Shown: positions 14,942-23,294 of the stretch, one piece after another
How positions within the stretch are numbered: position 1 is the first letter of the stretch
Layout: each line of letters opens with the position of its first letter
Source of the DNA: Nisaea sp.
GTDB lineage: Bacteria > Pseudomonadota > Alphaproteobacteria > Thalassobaculales > Thalassobaculaceae
Assembly: GCF_017640745.1 (NCBI RefSeq)
Contig: NZ_JAEPQA010000035.1
Coordinates: forward strand, 1 to 32,216
Direction of reading: 5' to 3'
DNA length: 32,216 nucleotides
Notes under the pieces: generated by a model
Told to the model about the DNA's origin: nothing
The model's database searches: none
Seen by the model: only the letters and a program-made list of their open reading frames with translations
Made by a program: the position numbers and the translations under genes

Positions 14942-16417
14942 TCAGGCTTTGATCGTTTTCTCCATGAAAGCGTCGCAGGAGGTCTTCAGCGAGGCACCTT
15001 CGGAAGCAAGCTGCTTCGAGGCAAGAAGTACTTCCTGCGCCAACTCCCCGACGCGGGACGAGGCCGACTGGACTTCGACGATATTCGTCGCGACCTCCTG
15101 GGTTGCTGCGCTCTGCTCCTCGACGCCCGCCGCGACCCCCGTCGCGATCTCATCGAGCTGTTCGATGGTACGGGTGACCGCTCCATTGGCCTCGACAGCG
15201 TCGCTGACCGCGGTCTGGATCTGCGAGATCTGGTCCGCGATCTCCTCGGTCGCCTTTGCCGTCTGGGTGGCGAGGCTTTTCACCTCGTTCGCCACCACGG
15301 CAAACCCCTTACCGGCGTCCCCCGCGCGGGCGGCCTCGATCGTGGCGTTCAGAGCCAGAAGATTGGTTTGAGCCGCAATGTTCTGAATCAGCGAAACGAC
15401 CTCGCCGATCCGTTGCGCGGCCTCGGAGAGCGAGTTGATCATCCCCGTCGAGCGCCGGGATTCGCGGACAGAATTGTTGACGATCTCCGTGGCCTCCGCC
15501 ATCCGGCGGCTGATTTCGACGATCGAACTGCTGAGTTCCTCGGTCGCCGAAGCAACGGTGGTTGCGGTGCTGTTGGCAACGCCCGCCGATTCCGCCATGG
15601 CTGCAGAGTTCGACTGGAGCTGCGCCGATGCGCTGGATACCTGGGAGACAACACTCTTCACGGTGTCGGCCATCTTCACATTCTCGGTCACGACCGACCA
15701 GGTCAGCATCGCCGCCATGTAGCTCCCGTCCGGTGCGTTCAGTGCGCTAATCTCCAGATTGAGCTTCTGGTCGCCGAGAGAGATGATCGACTGCCACGGC
15801 AGGTTGCTTGGATCGCTCAGGATCCGCCGCTGATGCTCCGGCTTCTTGTGGAAGACGTCGATGCTTGCGCCTTCCATCTCCTCGACCTTGATAGGCAACA
15901 GATGCTCGATCTGTCTGAGCGTGCGGCGGCTCGTGTCGTTGAGATAGACAATCTCGAACGTATCCTTGTCCGCCAACATGACATTGATCGGCAGGTTGTT
16001 GAGCATCTGCATCTGGCGGGAAATCGCGGTCTCGTTGCGGACTTTCTCCGTTACGATCTCCCAGGTCAGCATCGGGCCGACATACGTCCCGGAAGCATCG
16101 CGCATTGCGGTAACCTGGAGGTCCAGTATCTCCCCATCCGCCTCGATCCTGGCACGATGCGGGAGGTTGTCCGGATTTCGGAGCATCTTGCGCTGGTGCT
16201 CCGGGTTCTTGTGAAAAATATCGATCGACTGGCCGACGATTTCTCCCGGGGGGACTGGAAGAACGGCCTTGATCTTCTCAAGCGCCTCCATCGAGGCCTT
16301 GTTGGCGTAGACGATCGTGAAATCAGGCAGGCTGCAGGTCATTATCGCGACGGGAAGCTCGTCCAACAACGCGTAGTCGGACCGGCTCTTGCTGACATCC
16401 CTCACAAACATGAACAT
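14942..16417 (-). CDS. Soluble methyl-accepting chemotaxis protein with two PAS domains
   Basis: The chosen start, ATG 16417 with GAAGGGG about 7 bp upstream, gives 491 residues. A frame open to 16513 would add an atypical N-terminus. Two clearly duplicated PAS domains come first (about 15-135 and 140-265). Each holds a SIDxFHKxPEHQRxxLxxPxNLP stretch and ends in MLTWxxVTExV. The MCP signalling domain follows, with the hairpin tip [20 protein letters not shown] near 355-375 that binds CheA/CheW. No transmembrane segment or HAMP domain is seen, so it senses the cytoplasm. There is no C-terminal CheR-tethering pentapeptide. The PAS type resembles redox- or haem-sensing Aer-like receptors, but no cofactor residue can be named. 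It converges on the kinase gene. Confidence 0.92.
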   Translation of the reverse strand: MFMFVRDVSKSRSDYALLDELPVAIMTCSLPDFTIVYANKASMEALEKIKAVLPVPPGEIVGQSIDIFHKNPEHQRKMLRNPDNLPHRARIEADGEILDLQVTAMRDASGTYVGPMLTWEIVTEKVRNETAISRQMQMLNNLPINVMLADKDTFEIVYLNDTSRRTLRQIEHLLPIKVEEMEGASIDVFHKKPEHQRRILSDPSNLPWQSIISLGDQKLNLEISALNAPDGSYMAAMLTWSVVTENVKMADTVKSVVSQVSSASAQLQSNSAAMAESAGVANSTATTVASATEELSSSIVEISRRMAEATEIVNNSVRESRRSTGMINSLSEAAQRIGEVVSLIQNIAAQTNLLALNATIEAARAGDAGKGFAVVANEVKSLATQTAKATEEIADQISQIQTAVSDAVEANGAVTRTIEQLDEIATGVAAGVEEQSAATQEVATNIVEVQSASSRVGELAQEVLLASKQLASEGASLKTSCDAFMEKTIKA

Positions 16418-16447
16418 CCGTTGTCCCCTTCGTTCCAAATGGCCCTT

Positions 16448-16476
16448 CGAATTCACGAAATTCGCTTTTTGCGAAT
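16448..16476. promoter_or_regulatory. Three alternating CGAAT half-sites with 12-bp period
   Basis: CGAAT occurs at 16448-16452, its complement ATTCG at 16460-16464, and CGAAT again at 16472-16476. The first pair makes the dyad CGAATT-N5-AATTCG and the second makes ATTCGC-N5-GCGAAT. The array begins 31 bp upstream of the chemoreceptor ATG. A weak sigma-28-like reading (TAAA, 15 bp, GCGAAT on the minus strand) overlaps it. Confidence 0.4.
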
Positions 16477-16754
16477 AGGGTTTAGAATCAGGGCAATTTC
16501 CTTGGAACGACAACCCGACCTAAGAAGGGTGGGGTAAGTCTCTGTTTTTTAGATTTTTTACCGTTCTTCGTTGATTTTTAGCAAAAAACCCACACTCGCC
16601 ACATGGTCGAATCATCTTATTTTCTTCATGGCAATATGATTGCGGCTAGCAGCTGGATGTCAGATACGCAGAGACGGGATCCTGAGAGCAACGCTAGCCG
16701 GCTCCCTCCGGAGCTGCCGGTTGGCTTGTCCGAGATTTCGCCGAGCCGCCCTCC

Positions 16755-16768
16755 CAAGTGGCCACTTG
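16755..16768. repeat. Perfect 14-bp palindrome CAAGTGGCCACTTG
   Basis: Bases 16755-16768 are exactly self-complementary. They lie between two short hairpins in the non-coding stretch upstream of the chemoreceptor. They may be a protein-binding site or part of a structured RNA. Confidence 0.4.
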
Positions 16769-16958
16769 CAGTCGCAGAACGCCGCCAGACGGCGCCCCGA
16801 AGAGAACCGGCACTCGCCGCAAAATAACCGCAACCCGATCCAAGAAAGCTGCCCCGCGCTGCATTTCGTTTTATGGCTGCAGCGATCTTGAGGAGCGGCA
16901 TCGGAGATTTCGCAGCACCAGTCCGGCCAAAAACCTCCCCGCGTCCGTTCAACCTGAC

Positions 16959-17864
16959 TTATTCGCCGGGCAACAACGGAACCAAGCGAACGCTGGCGGT
17001 CATGCTTTCGCCCGGAGCAAGCGATCGGATACCGGTTCCGCCAACACCTCGGGCCGCCAGATTGACGGCATCAATGGAGTGGGAGACCGGTTCGGCGCAG
17101 AAAAAAGGCCTGTCCGGCGGTGAGAACAGGATCATGTGCCCCAACTCGCCGCTCGCCGAGATCTCCAGCGCCGCATCCTCCCGCCGCCAAACGATACGGA
17201 AGCTTCCATCCCAGCCCGAGAACCCCGTATCCAGGCCGCGCGGGAGCGAAACGTCCTTCTCGAAGCGGAGTTCTGCCGGCAATGACGCGGCCCCCGTCGG
17301 CAGAACACCCTCGACGGCAGGCCAGTACTGTTCGAACCGTGCCCGGACCTCGGGCCCGCCCCGCCATGGAAAATAAGGGTGATGCCCAAGACCGGCCGGC
17401 ATCGAGCGCCCACTCTCATTGGTAAGCTCGAGCACAAGCGTCAGCGCTCCCGACGCGAGCGATATCTCCTGTACGGCGCGGTAGGCGAAAGGCCAGTCGC
17501 CGTCGCCGTAGCGATAGCAGAGGCGCACTGATTCTCCGGTCGTCCGCTCGACCGTCCAGGGAAGCGACCGTCCGTGCCCGTGGATCGCGTTCGTTGCCCC
17601 CTTCTCGGTCGCTTCGATGCGGATGGTCTCTCCCTCCCACTCGAAGCACGCATCGCGGATCCGATTGGAAAAGGGTACCAGCGGGAAACTGCCCCAGGCC
17701 CCGGAACGGCCATCGGCAATGTCGCAGGCAGGCGCCGGAACCATCCAGTCAAACCGCCTGCCCTGACGGGTACTGTAGAAAGCGGTGACCCGTCCGCCGT
17801 TCTCCGGCCAGACTTCTGTGTGGAGATCCCCGTCCGACAGGCGGACAATGCCGCCCGCCGTCAC
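16959..17864 (-). CDS. Aldose 1-epimerase (mutarotase) family protein
   Basis: The 301-residue protein has the mutarotase signature: FSNRI (N67, R68) in the sugar site, NAIHGHGR with H95 and H97, GLGHHPYF with the catalytic His near 162, and CAEPVSHSIDAVN with the catalytic base E258. The family converts alpha and beta anomers of free sugars, and some members act on hexose-6-phosphates. The GTG start at 17864 overlaps the thioesterase stop (17861-17863) in GTGA, so it is coupled to that gene. No sugar-utilisation genes are nearby, so the sugar is unknown. Confidence 0.88.
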   Translation of the reverse strand: MTAGGIVRLSDGDLHTEVWPENGGRVTAFYSTRQGRRFDWMVPAPACDIADGRSGAWGSFPLVPFSNRIRDACFEWEGETIRIEATEKGATNAIHGHGRSLPWTVERTTGESVRLCYRYGDGDWPFAYRAVQEISLASGALTLVLELTNESGRSMPAGLGHHPYFPWRGGPEVRARFEQYWPAVEGVLPTGAASLPAELRFEKDVSLPRGLDTGFSGWDGSFRIVWRREDAALEISASGELGHMILFSPPDRPFFCAEPVSHSIDAVNLAARGVGGTGIRSLAPGESMTASVRLVPLLPGE

Positions 17865-18289
17865 CGCTGATCTTCCGGCGGAATGGAGTAGGTCGCAGTC
17901 ACGTGACAGACCGGATCATCCTCCTCTCCCTGACTGAACAGGGTTACCTCGCCATAGGCGAGCCGCTTTCCGCATTTCAGCAGCCGGCCTTCCGCGATGA
18001 GATCCGCCGGTTTCGGGCGGCGAAGGAAATTGGCGTTGAGGCTCGTGGTCACGGCCAGCTTCACGATGCCGATGCGCGAGAGCACGCAGGCATAGACCAC
18101 CACGTCCGCGAGCCCCATCATCACCGGCCCGCTGACCGTTCCGCCCGGGCGCAGGAAATCTTCCCGGTAGGGCAGCACGGCGCGCGCCGTGCCGTCGCCG
18201 ATTTCCTCGAAGACAACCCCGTACTGGCCGACGGCCGGCACTTCCTCGCGGGCAATCCGCTCCATTTCAGCATTGGATATCTTCGTCAT
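17861..18289 (-). CDS. PaaI-type hotdog thioesterase
   Basis: The 142-residue protein has the single hotdog fold of PaaI/YbgC-like acyl-CoA thioesterases. The central helix motif is RPGGTVSGPVMMGLADVVVYACVLS, with candidate catalytic Asp62, followed by TTSLNANFLRRPKPADLIAEGRLLKCGKRLAYGEVTLFS. It would hydrolyse an acyl- or aryl-CoA in the cytosol. The first His-Gly of the usual HGG motif is replaced by RPGG, which is common in this subgroup. It is followed, overlapping, by the mutarotase gene, and no functional link is obvious. Confidence 0.85.
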   Translation of the reverse strand: MTKISNAEMERIAREEVPAVGQYGVVFEEIGDGTARAVLPYREDFLRPGGTVSGPVMMGLADVVVYACVLSRIGIVKLAVTTSLNANFLRRPKPADLIAEGRLLKCGKRLAYGEVTLFSQGEEDDPVCHVTATYSIPPEDQR

Positions 18290-18386
18290 TCGCCCCCTCC
18301 CCAGGACGCGCGGAACGGTTATTCTGATTCAACCGTGAAGAAACGCGCGGCGACGTAACAAGGGCAGGAAATTAGGACAGAGGCGA

Positions 18387-19481
18387 ATGAGCAGTCATCT
18401 TTTTTCCCCGATCACCCTCCGCGGGCTGAAACTCGAGGACCGGATTGCGGTCTCGGCCATGTGCCAGTACATCGCGGAGAACGGGACGGCGAACGACTGG
18501 CACCTGATGCATTACGGCTCGCTGTCCATGGGGGCAGGCGGGCTGCTCATCACCGAAGCGACCCATGTCTCGCCTGAAGGCCGGATCTCGCCGAACTGTC
18601 TCGGCCTCTATTCCGACGAGAATGAGGTAGCGATCAAGCGCTTCGTCGATTTCTGCAAGAAGCACGGCACCGCCAAGCTCGGCATCCAGATCGCCCATGC
18701 CGGACGCAAGGGCTCGACCCAGCCTCCAGGAAAAGGCGGCAAGCCGGTGGCCATTGCCGAAGGCGGATGGGAGACGGTCGGTCCGTCCGGGCTCGGCTAT
18801 GCCGACTGGCCGGCGCCGCGCGCGCTGGACGATGAAGGTCTCGCGAAGGTCAAGGCAGATTTCGTCGCGACCACGAAGCGCGCGGACCGGATCGGCTTCG
18901 ACCTCGCCGAACTGCATGGCGGCCACGGCTACCTGCTGCACCAGTTCGTCTCACCGCTCAGCAACCAGCGAACGGACGGTTACGGCGGCAGCCTCGAAAA
19001 CCGCCTGCGCTTCCCGCTCGAGGTCTTCGAGGCCTGCCGGGCCGTCTGGCCGGAGGAAAAGCCCTTCGCCGTCCGCTTCTCCGCGACGGACTGGGTCGAT
19101 GGCGGATTCACGCCGGAGGAAGCCGTGGTCTATGCAAAGGAACTCAAGGCACTCGGCTGCGATTTCGTCGACGTCACCACCGCGGGCCTCGATCCCCGGC
19201 AGAAGATCGATGTCAAGCCCGGCTACCAGGTTTTCCTTGCAGAAAAGATCAAGAAGGAAGCCGGTATCGCGACGATGGCGGTCGGCATGATCGTGACACC
19301 GCAGCAGGCCGAGAAAATCGTCGCCGACGGCGAGGCAGACATGGTGGCACTTGCCCGCGGCGTGATGGACGATCCGCGCTGGGCCTGGCACGCGGCGCAG
19401 GCGCTGGGCGAGACCATCGCCTATCCGGCGCAATATGCCCGCTGCGCCCCAGGCGTCTGGCCGGGCGCCGAATGGAAATAG
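18387..19481 (+). CDS. Old yellow enzyme family oxidoreductase, YqjM-type
   Basis: The 364-residue protein begins with [24 protein letters not shown]. Cys26 and Tyr28 fall at the same positions as the redox-tuning Cys and Tyr of Bacillus YqjM. The substrate-binding pair is H177 and H180 ([13 protein letters not shown]), followed by the FMN-barrel segment [28 protein letters not shown] phosphate is bound near AVGMI and [12 protein letters not shown]. The family uses NADPH to reduce activated C=C bonds of enones and xenobiotics. It appears monocistronic. Its stop is 11 bp from that of the converging gene. Confidence 0.93.
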   Translation: MSSHLFSPITLRGLKLEDRIAVSAMCQYIAENGTANDWHLMHYGSLSMGAGGLLITEATHVSPEGRISPNCLGLYSDENEVAIKRFVDFCKKHGTAKLGIQIAHAGRKGSTQPPGKGGKPVAIAEGGWETVGPSGLGYADWPAPRALDDEGLAKVKADFVATTKRADRIGFDLAELHGGHGYLLHQFVSPLSNQRTDGYGGSLENRLRFPLEVFEACRAVWPEEKPFAVRFSATDWVDGGFTPEEAVVYAKELKALGCDFVDVTTAGLDPRQKIDVKPGYQVFLAEKIKKEAGIATMAVGMIVTPQQAEKIVADGEADMVALARGVMDDPRWAWHAAQALGETIAYPAQYARCAPGVWPGAEWK

Positions 19482-19492
19482 GATTCAGCGAC

Positions 19493-19924
19493 TTAAGCGC
19501 TGCTTCTTGCCGTTTCGGAAACTTTTGACGGATCGAGCAACCATTCGACCGCAATCTCTCGGTCCATGAATATCCGGAACGGGATTGGGGAAACTACGCC
19601 CGCCATTGCCACAAAGGCGCGGATCAACATCGCTTCGGCGTCCGATTTGACCACAATAGCGGTCCGGGCGTCCGCGCCACGGGCGCTCGCGAAACGCGCT
19701 CCGTTGGATGCCACCTTTCTGAACTGGTCCGCGGAAAAACTCGAAAGGTCCGCCTCAAGAAAGTTCCAGAGCGCCAGAGTCTTTGGAACCCTTTCGTAAT
19801 AGTCCGAGACAGCATCGAACACGTCCTCGGGCTGCACAAACCCCATGCCCAGAAACTCGACGAAATCTTCGCGATCCGAAATTCTAACCGTCAAAGAACT
19901 GTCCGCTCGCTCGTCTCTCCCCAA
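19493..19924 (-). CDS. Small SpoIIAA/STAS-like protein, paralogue A
   Basis: The family is not firmly recognised. The frame gives up to 143 residues from TTG 19924, or 133 from a second TTG at 19894 that aligns better with the start of its neighbour. No good ribosome-binding site distinguishes them. The protein shows short strands and helices with a conserved core [25 protein letters not shown] and an RxAIVV strand, and ends with [16 protein letters not shown] closing phrase of this kind (F.D...A..WL) is typical of SpoIIAA-like/STAS-related small proteins. It is paralogous to the gene at 20011, upstream of it in transcription. No transmembrane segment or signal is seen. Confidence 0.65.
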   Translation of the reverse strand: MGRDERADSSLTVRISDREDFVEFLGMGFVQPEDVFDAVSDYYERVPKTLALWNFLEADLSSFSADQFRKVASNGARFASARGADARTAIVVKSDAEAMLIRAFVAMAGVVSPIPFRIFMDREIAVEWLLDPSKVSETARSSA

Positions 19925-19926
19925 GG

Positions 19927-19944
19927 GTGATGAAATCTCATCAC
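19927..19944 (-). promoter_or_regulatory. Hairpin/dyad GTGATGA-N4-TCATCAC before paralogue A
   Basis: GTGATGA (19927-19933) and TCATCAC (19938-19944) are perfect inverted repeats around four bases, ending 3 bp before the proposed TTG start. The dyad could be an operator, or an RNA hairpin that hides the translation start. Confidence 0.45.
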
Positions 19945-20010
19945 ATTGAGCGACATGGGACCTTCGGCGAGAGAATCAAGGCGAAGCACTATGCGTCGTC
20001 GGGAATCACC

Positions 20011-20385
20011 TCAGTCCCGGTCACCACGAAGCCAGGCAACCGCCGCGTCACGGTCGAGAAATACCTGGTGTTCTACGGACGAAACCGCACTCGCCGTGCT
20101 GCTGTAGGCTTTGAGCAGCAGGTGTTCGTCCGGCGTACTGACGACAATCGCATTGCGGGCGCCGTCGCCGCGCAACCGGCCGAGTTCGGCACCTTTGTCG
20201 GCAACCTTGGGGAAATGTTCGGCCCTGAAATAGGAAATCTGCGCTCCGAGAAGGTTCCACAGCGCCAGCTTTCTCGGCGTATTTCTGTGAAAATCGGCCG
20301 ACACCGTCATGATCTCGATGGCCGAGAGTTCGCCGTCGCACACGAACTCCACGAGGTCGTCATACTCATGGATTTCGATCGGCAC
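20011..20385 (-). CDS. Small SpoIIAA/STAS-like protein, paralogue B
   Basis: The 124-residue protein starts with GTG at 20385, preceded by GGGAG. It aligns along its whole length with its downstream neighbour: LVEF near the start, RKLALWNLLGAQISYFRAEHFPKVADKGAELGRLRGDGARNAIVVS, and HQVFLDRDAAVAWLRGD at the end. The arrangement suggests a single alpha/beta domain of the SpoIIAA/STAS type, which usually binds a partner protein or a small ligand, but this is based on appearance only. An 86-bp gap separates it from paralogue A, so both may be on one transcript. Confidence 0.68.
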   Translation of the reverse strand: MPIEIHEYDDLVEFVCDGELSAIEIMTVSADFHRNTPRKLALWNLLGAQISYFRAEHFPKVADKGAELGRLRGDGARNAIVVSTPDEHLLLKAYSSTASAVSSVEHQVFLDRDAAVAWLRGDRD

Positions 20386-20618
20386 TCCGGGGCTCCCTGC
20401 TCACACTCTTGCGTCCGGCGGGATATTGCACCCCGGTGTATGACGCATACCAAAGTGTTCTTTACGGTGACAATCAATTGATGGCCAGCGCGCAGGCAGC
20501 GCATTGGAAACGCGCTAGAAACCGGGACCGTCACCGCTCCTTGCAACGACGGGCCGGACTTTCGGTAAGGACCTGCAGAAGGGAGGGCGGTTTGGCGCGC
20601 CCGACTGAATGCGCCTGA

Positions 20619-21302
20619 TCAGACGGCTTCCTGAGACGGAATGTCCGGCGCGTCGATGCCGAGCATTCCCGGCAAATCGGCCATATCGTCGAACAGGGCA
20701 TGCACGCCGACTTCGGCCAATCCCTCCGGACCGTGTGCCGCGCTGTAGCCGAAAACCCGCATCCCCGCCGCGATGCCGGCACGGGCACCGGTCGGGCTGT
20801 CCTCGACCACGACGCAGCGTTCCGGCGCGACGCCCATACGTTCTGCGCAATAGAGGTAGAGGTCCGGCTGCGGCTTCGGAATGCCGACCATGTCGGCGGA
20901 GAAAACGGCGCCGCGGAAGTGCCGCTTCAGATTGGTCACGCCGAGGGTGACATCCATCTTCTCGACCGGGCCGTTGCTGCCGACGCAGATCTTCTTGCCG
21001 GCGTCCGTTATCCGGGTCAGCGCCCGGTCGATGCCGGGAATAGCCCGGAGCTCCTTGCGATAGAGTGCGAACTGCTTGGCATAGATTTTCGGGACCCAGT
21101 CGTCGCCGAGTTCCCGGCCGATCATCGCCTCGACGTCTTTCTGGATGAAGGTCAGCTTCCCGCCGAGGAACCGTTTCAGCGCCTCCTCAGGCAGAATGGG
21201 GACACCGGCTTCGGTCATCGCTTCCGCCGTACAGCGGTTGGCGATGGCCTCGCTGTCCACGAGGACGCCGTCGCAGTCGAAGATAACGAGATCGCATTCC
21301 AT
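20619..21302 (-). CDS. HAD-superfamily phosphatase (subfamily IA)
   Basis: ATG 21302, with GGAGAAG directly upstream, gives 227 residues starting MECDLVIFDCDGVLVDSEAIANR. The nucleophile is Asp9 and the acid/base Asp11. A helical cap follows. Motif II is CVGSNGP, the motif III lysine is in the region that follows, and motif IV is VVEDSPTGARAGIAAGM. The pattern with DCDGVLVDSE fits phosphoglycolate phosphatase or beta-phosphoglucomutase-like enzymes, and the substrate is not determined. The frame remains open to 21389 but those extra 29 residues are not family-like. It is divergent from amt. Confidence 0.88.
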   Translation of the reverse strand: MECDLVIFDCDGVLVDSEAIANRCTAEAMTEAGVPILPEEALKRFLGGKLTFIQKDVEAMIGRELGDDWVPKIYAKQFALYRKELRAIPGIDRALTRITDAGKKICVGSNGPVEKMDVTLGVTNLKRHFRGAVFSADMVGIPKPQPDLYLYCAERMGVAPERCVVVEDSPTGARAGIAAGMRVFGYSAAHGPEGLAEVGVHALFDDMADLPGMLGIDAPDIPSQEAV

Positions 21303-21513
21303 GCTTCTCCTATAGCAGCGATGCCCCGGCGCCGTCATCAAATGTATCGAGACAATCTGCAGGTTCGACATCCGCAACGCGGAAAACATGTGCTGAAAAA
21401 TTGAGCAACTTCTCTTTCTGCTTGCGAACTAGGCATTCAAACGTAGTCTTGTGCCGAGCCGATGCAGGGGGCACGGCCGCGAAACAAACAGATTTCAGGG
21501 GGGATCGACTTTC

Positions 21514-22824
21514 ATGAAACATATCCGGAGGCTCTCCGCCTTCGGCCTGACCGCTGCCGTCGCCTTCGGGTCCGGCATCGGCGAGGCCAGAGCGGAAGAC
21601 GCTTTGAGCAGCGGGGACACGGCCTGGATCCTCACCGCCACCGCACTCGTGCTTTTCATGACCCTGCCGGGGCTCGCACTGTTCTATGGCGGCCTGGTCC
21701 GCGCACGGAACGTCCTTTCGGTGCTGATGCACTGCTTCGCGATCGCCTGCATCGCGTCCGTCGCCTGGCTCGTGGCGGTCTACAGCCTCGCCTTCGACGA
21801 TGGCGGCGCGACCCAGGCCTGGATCGGCGGGCTCGGCAAGACCTTCCTCGACGGCGTCGGCACCGACAGCCTTTCCGGGACGATCCCCGAGACCGTCTTC
21901 TTCATGTTCCAGATGACCTTCGCGATCATCACCCCGGCGCTGATCGTCGGCGCCTATCCCGAGCGCATCCGTTTCGGCGCCGTCTGCGCCTTCAGCCTCT
22001 TCTGGCTGGTGCTGGTCTATGCGCCGGCCTGCCACTGGGTCTGGGGCGGCGGGTGGCTTGCCGACATGGGTGTGATGGATTTCGCCGGCGGCATTGTCGT
22101 GCATGTGACCGCAGGCGTTTCCGCCCTTGTCCTCTCCGTCGTGCTCGGTCCGCGCCGCGGCTTCCCGCACGAGATCAGGCCGCCGCACAGCCCCGGCATG
22201 GTCGTGACCGGCGCGGCGATGCTCTGGGTCGGCTGGTTCGGCTTCAATGCGGGCTCTGCACTCGCCGCCGACGGCAATGCCGGCATGGCCATGACCGTGA
22301 CCCACATCTCGGCCGCGGTGGCCTCGCTGGTCTGGGCGTTCCTCGAATATCTCCGCTTCGGTAAGCCGAGCGTCATCGGCATCGTCACCGGCATGGTCGC
22401 CGGGCTCGCCTCGATCACACCGGCATCCGGCTTCGTCGGACCGATGGGCGCCATCGTGATCGGCATCGTATCCGGCGTGGTCTGCCAGTACTTCACCACC
22501 TGGATCAAGTTCCGCTTCAAGATCGACGACTCGCTCGACGTCTTTGCCGTCCATGGCGTCGGCGGCATTATCGGCACGATGCTGGTCGCGGTATTCGCCG
22601 CTCCGGGCTTCGGAGGCCTCGGCCTCGCGGAGGGAGTGTCGATCGCCGGCCAGTTCCAGGTGCAGGTGATCGGCATCCTCGCCGTCGCGGCCTGGTCCGG
22701 TGTGATAACCTGGGTGCTTGCCCAGCTCATTGCCCGTACCATTGGCCTGCGCGTCAGCGAGGAAAGCGAGATCGAGGGTCTCGACATCATCGCGCACGGT
22801 GAACGTGGCTACGACCTAACCTGA
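21514..22824 (+). CDS. amt: Ammonium transporter
   Basis: ATG 21514 gives 436 residues with a likely cleaved signal peptide (KHIRRLSAFGLTAAVAFGSGIGEARA), as in many bacterial Amt proteins. Eleven membrane helices follow. Hallmarks are GLALFYGGLVRARNVLSVLMHCF, the phenylalanine-gated vestibule region, and the twin pore histidines in VVHVTAG and VFAVHGVGGIIG. It forms inner-membrane trimers that pass ammonium/ammonia. An earlier ATG (21451) would place 21 odd residues before the signal. It is followed 11 bp later by glnK, whose product plugs the channel when nitrogen is plentiful. Confidence 0.95.
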   Translation: MKHIRRLSAFGLTAAVAFGSGIGEARAEDALSSGDTAWILTATALVLFMTLPGLALFYGGLVRARNVLSVLMHCFAIACIASVAWLVAVYSLAFDDGGATQAWIGGLGKTFLDGVGTDSLSGTIPETVFFMFQMTFAIITPALIVGAYPERIRFGAVCAFSLFWLVLVYAPACHWVWGGGWLADMGVMDFAGGIVVHVTAGVSALVLSVVLGPRRGFPHEIRPPHSPGMVVTGAAMLWVGWFGFNAGSALAADGNAGMAMTVTHISAAVASLVWAFLEYLRFGKPSVIGIVTGMVAGLASITPASGFVGPMGAIVIGIVSGVVCQYFTTWIKFRFKIDDSLDVFAVHGVGGIIGTMLVAVFAAPGFGGLGLAEGVSIAGQFQVQVIGILAVAAWSGVITWVLAQLIARTIGLRVSEESEIEGLDIIAHGERGYDLT

Positions 22825-22835
22825 GGAGAGCCTAG

Positions 22836-23174
<339 letters not shown>

Positions 23175-23201
23175 GCTGCGGCACGACCGCGCAACGACAA
23201 C

Positions 23202-23230
23202 AAAAGGCCGGGACATTCCCGGCCTTTTTT
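23202..23230 (+). terminator. Rho-independent terminator of amt-glnK
   Basis: AAAAGGCCGGGA (23202-23213) pairs perfectly with TCCCGGCCTTTT (23217-23228) around CAT, and the T run continues to 23230. It lies 27 bp after the glnK stop. Confidence 0.95.
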
Positions 23231-23294
23231 GCTTTGATTCGGGGACACTCAACATTGGAACCGGCGTCACTCCATTGCCGGCCCGTTCGACCGC

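Larger units (their letters stand above)
16418..16958. other. 541-bp non-coding region upstream of the chemoreceptor gene
   Basis: No convincing gene is seen. Short frames on both strands lack family resemblance. The part next to the chemoreceptor (16440-16560) is AT-rich and carries three CGAAT half-sites. Further out there are a GCTCC/GGAGC hairpin (16701-16714), a perfect palindrome (16755-16768) and a CGCCG/CGGCG hairpin (16780-16794). The stretch could hold a small RNA or only the chemoreceptor promoter and the mutarotase 3' region. Confidence 0.55.

Noticed and set aside
16626-16952. 108-codon frame on the minus strand in the region before the chemoreceptor
   Set aside because: No family resemblance, no good ribosome-binding site, and composition like random GC-rich sequence. 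The stretch is better described as non-coding.
21420-21513. Possible NtrC or sigma-54 site upstream of amt (GTGCC at 21451-21455 and GGCAC at 21470-21474)
   Set aside because: The arm spacing does not fit the NtrC consensus and no GG/GC pair with -24/-12 spacing is visible, so I do not list it as a site.
21310-22797. 495-codon open frame on the minus strand opposite amt
   Set aside because: His/Asp/Glu/Gly-rich antisense read of the membrane helices of Amt, with no domain.
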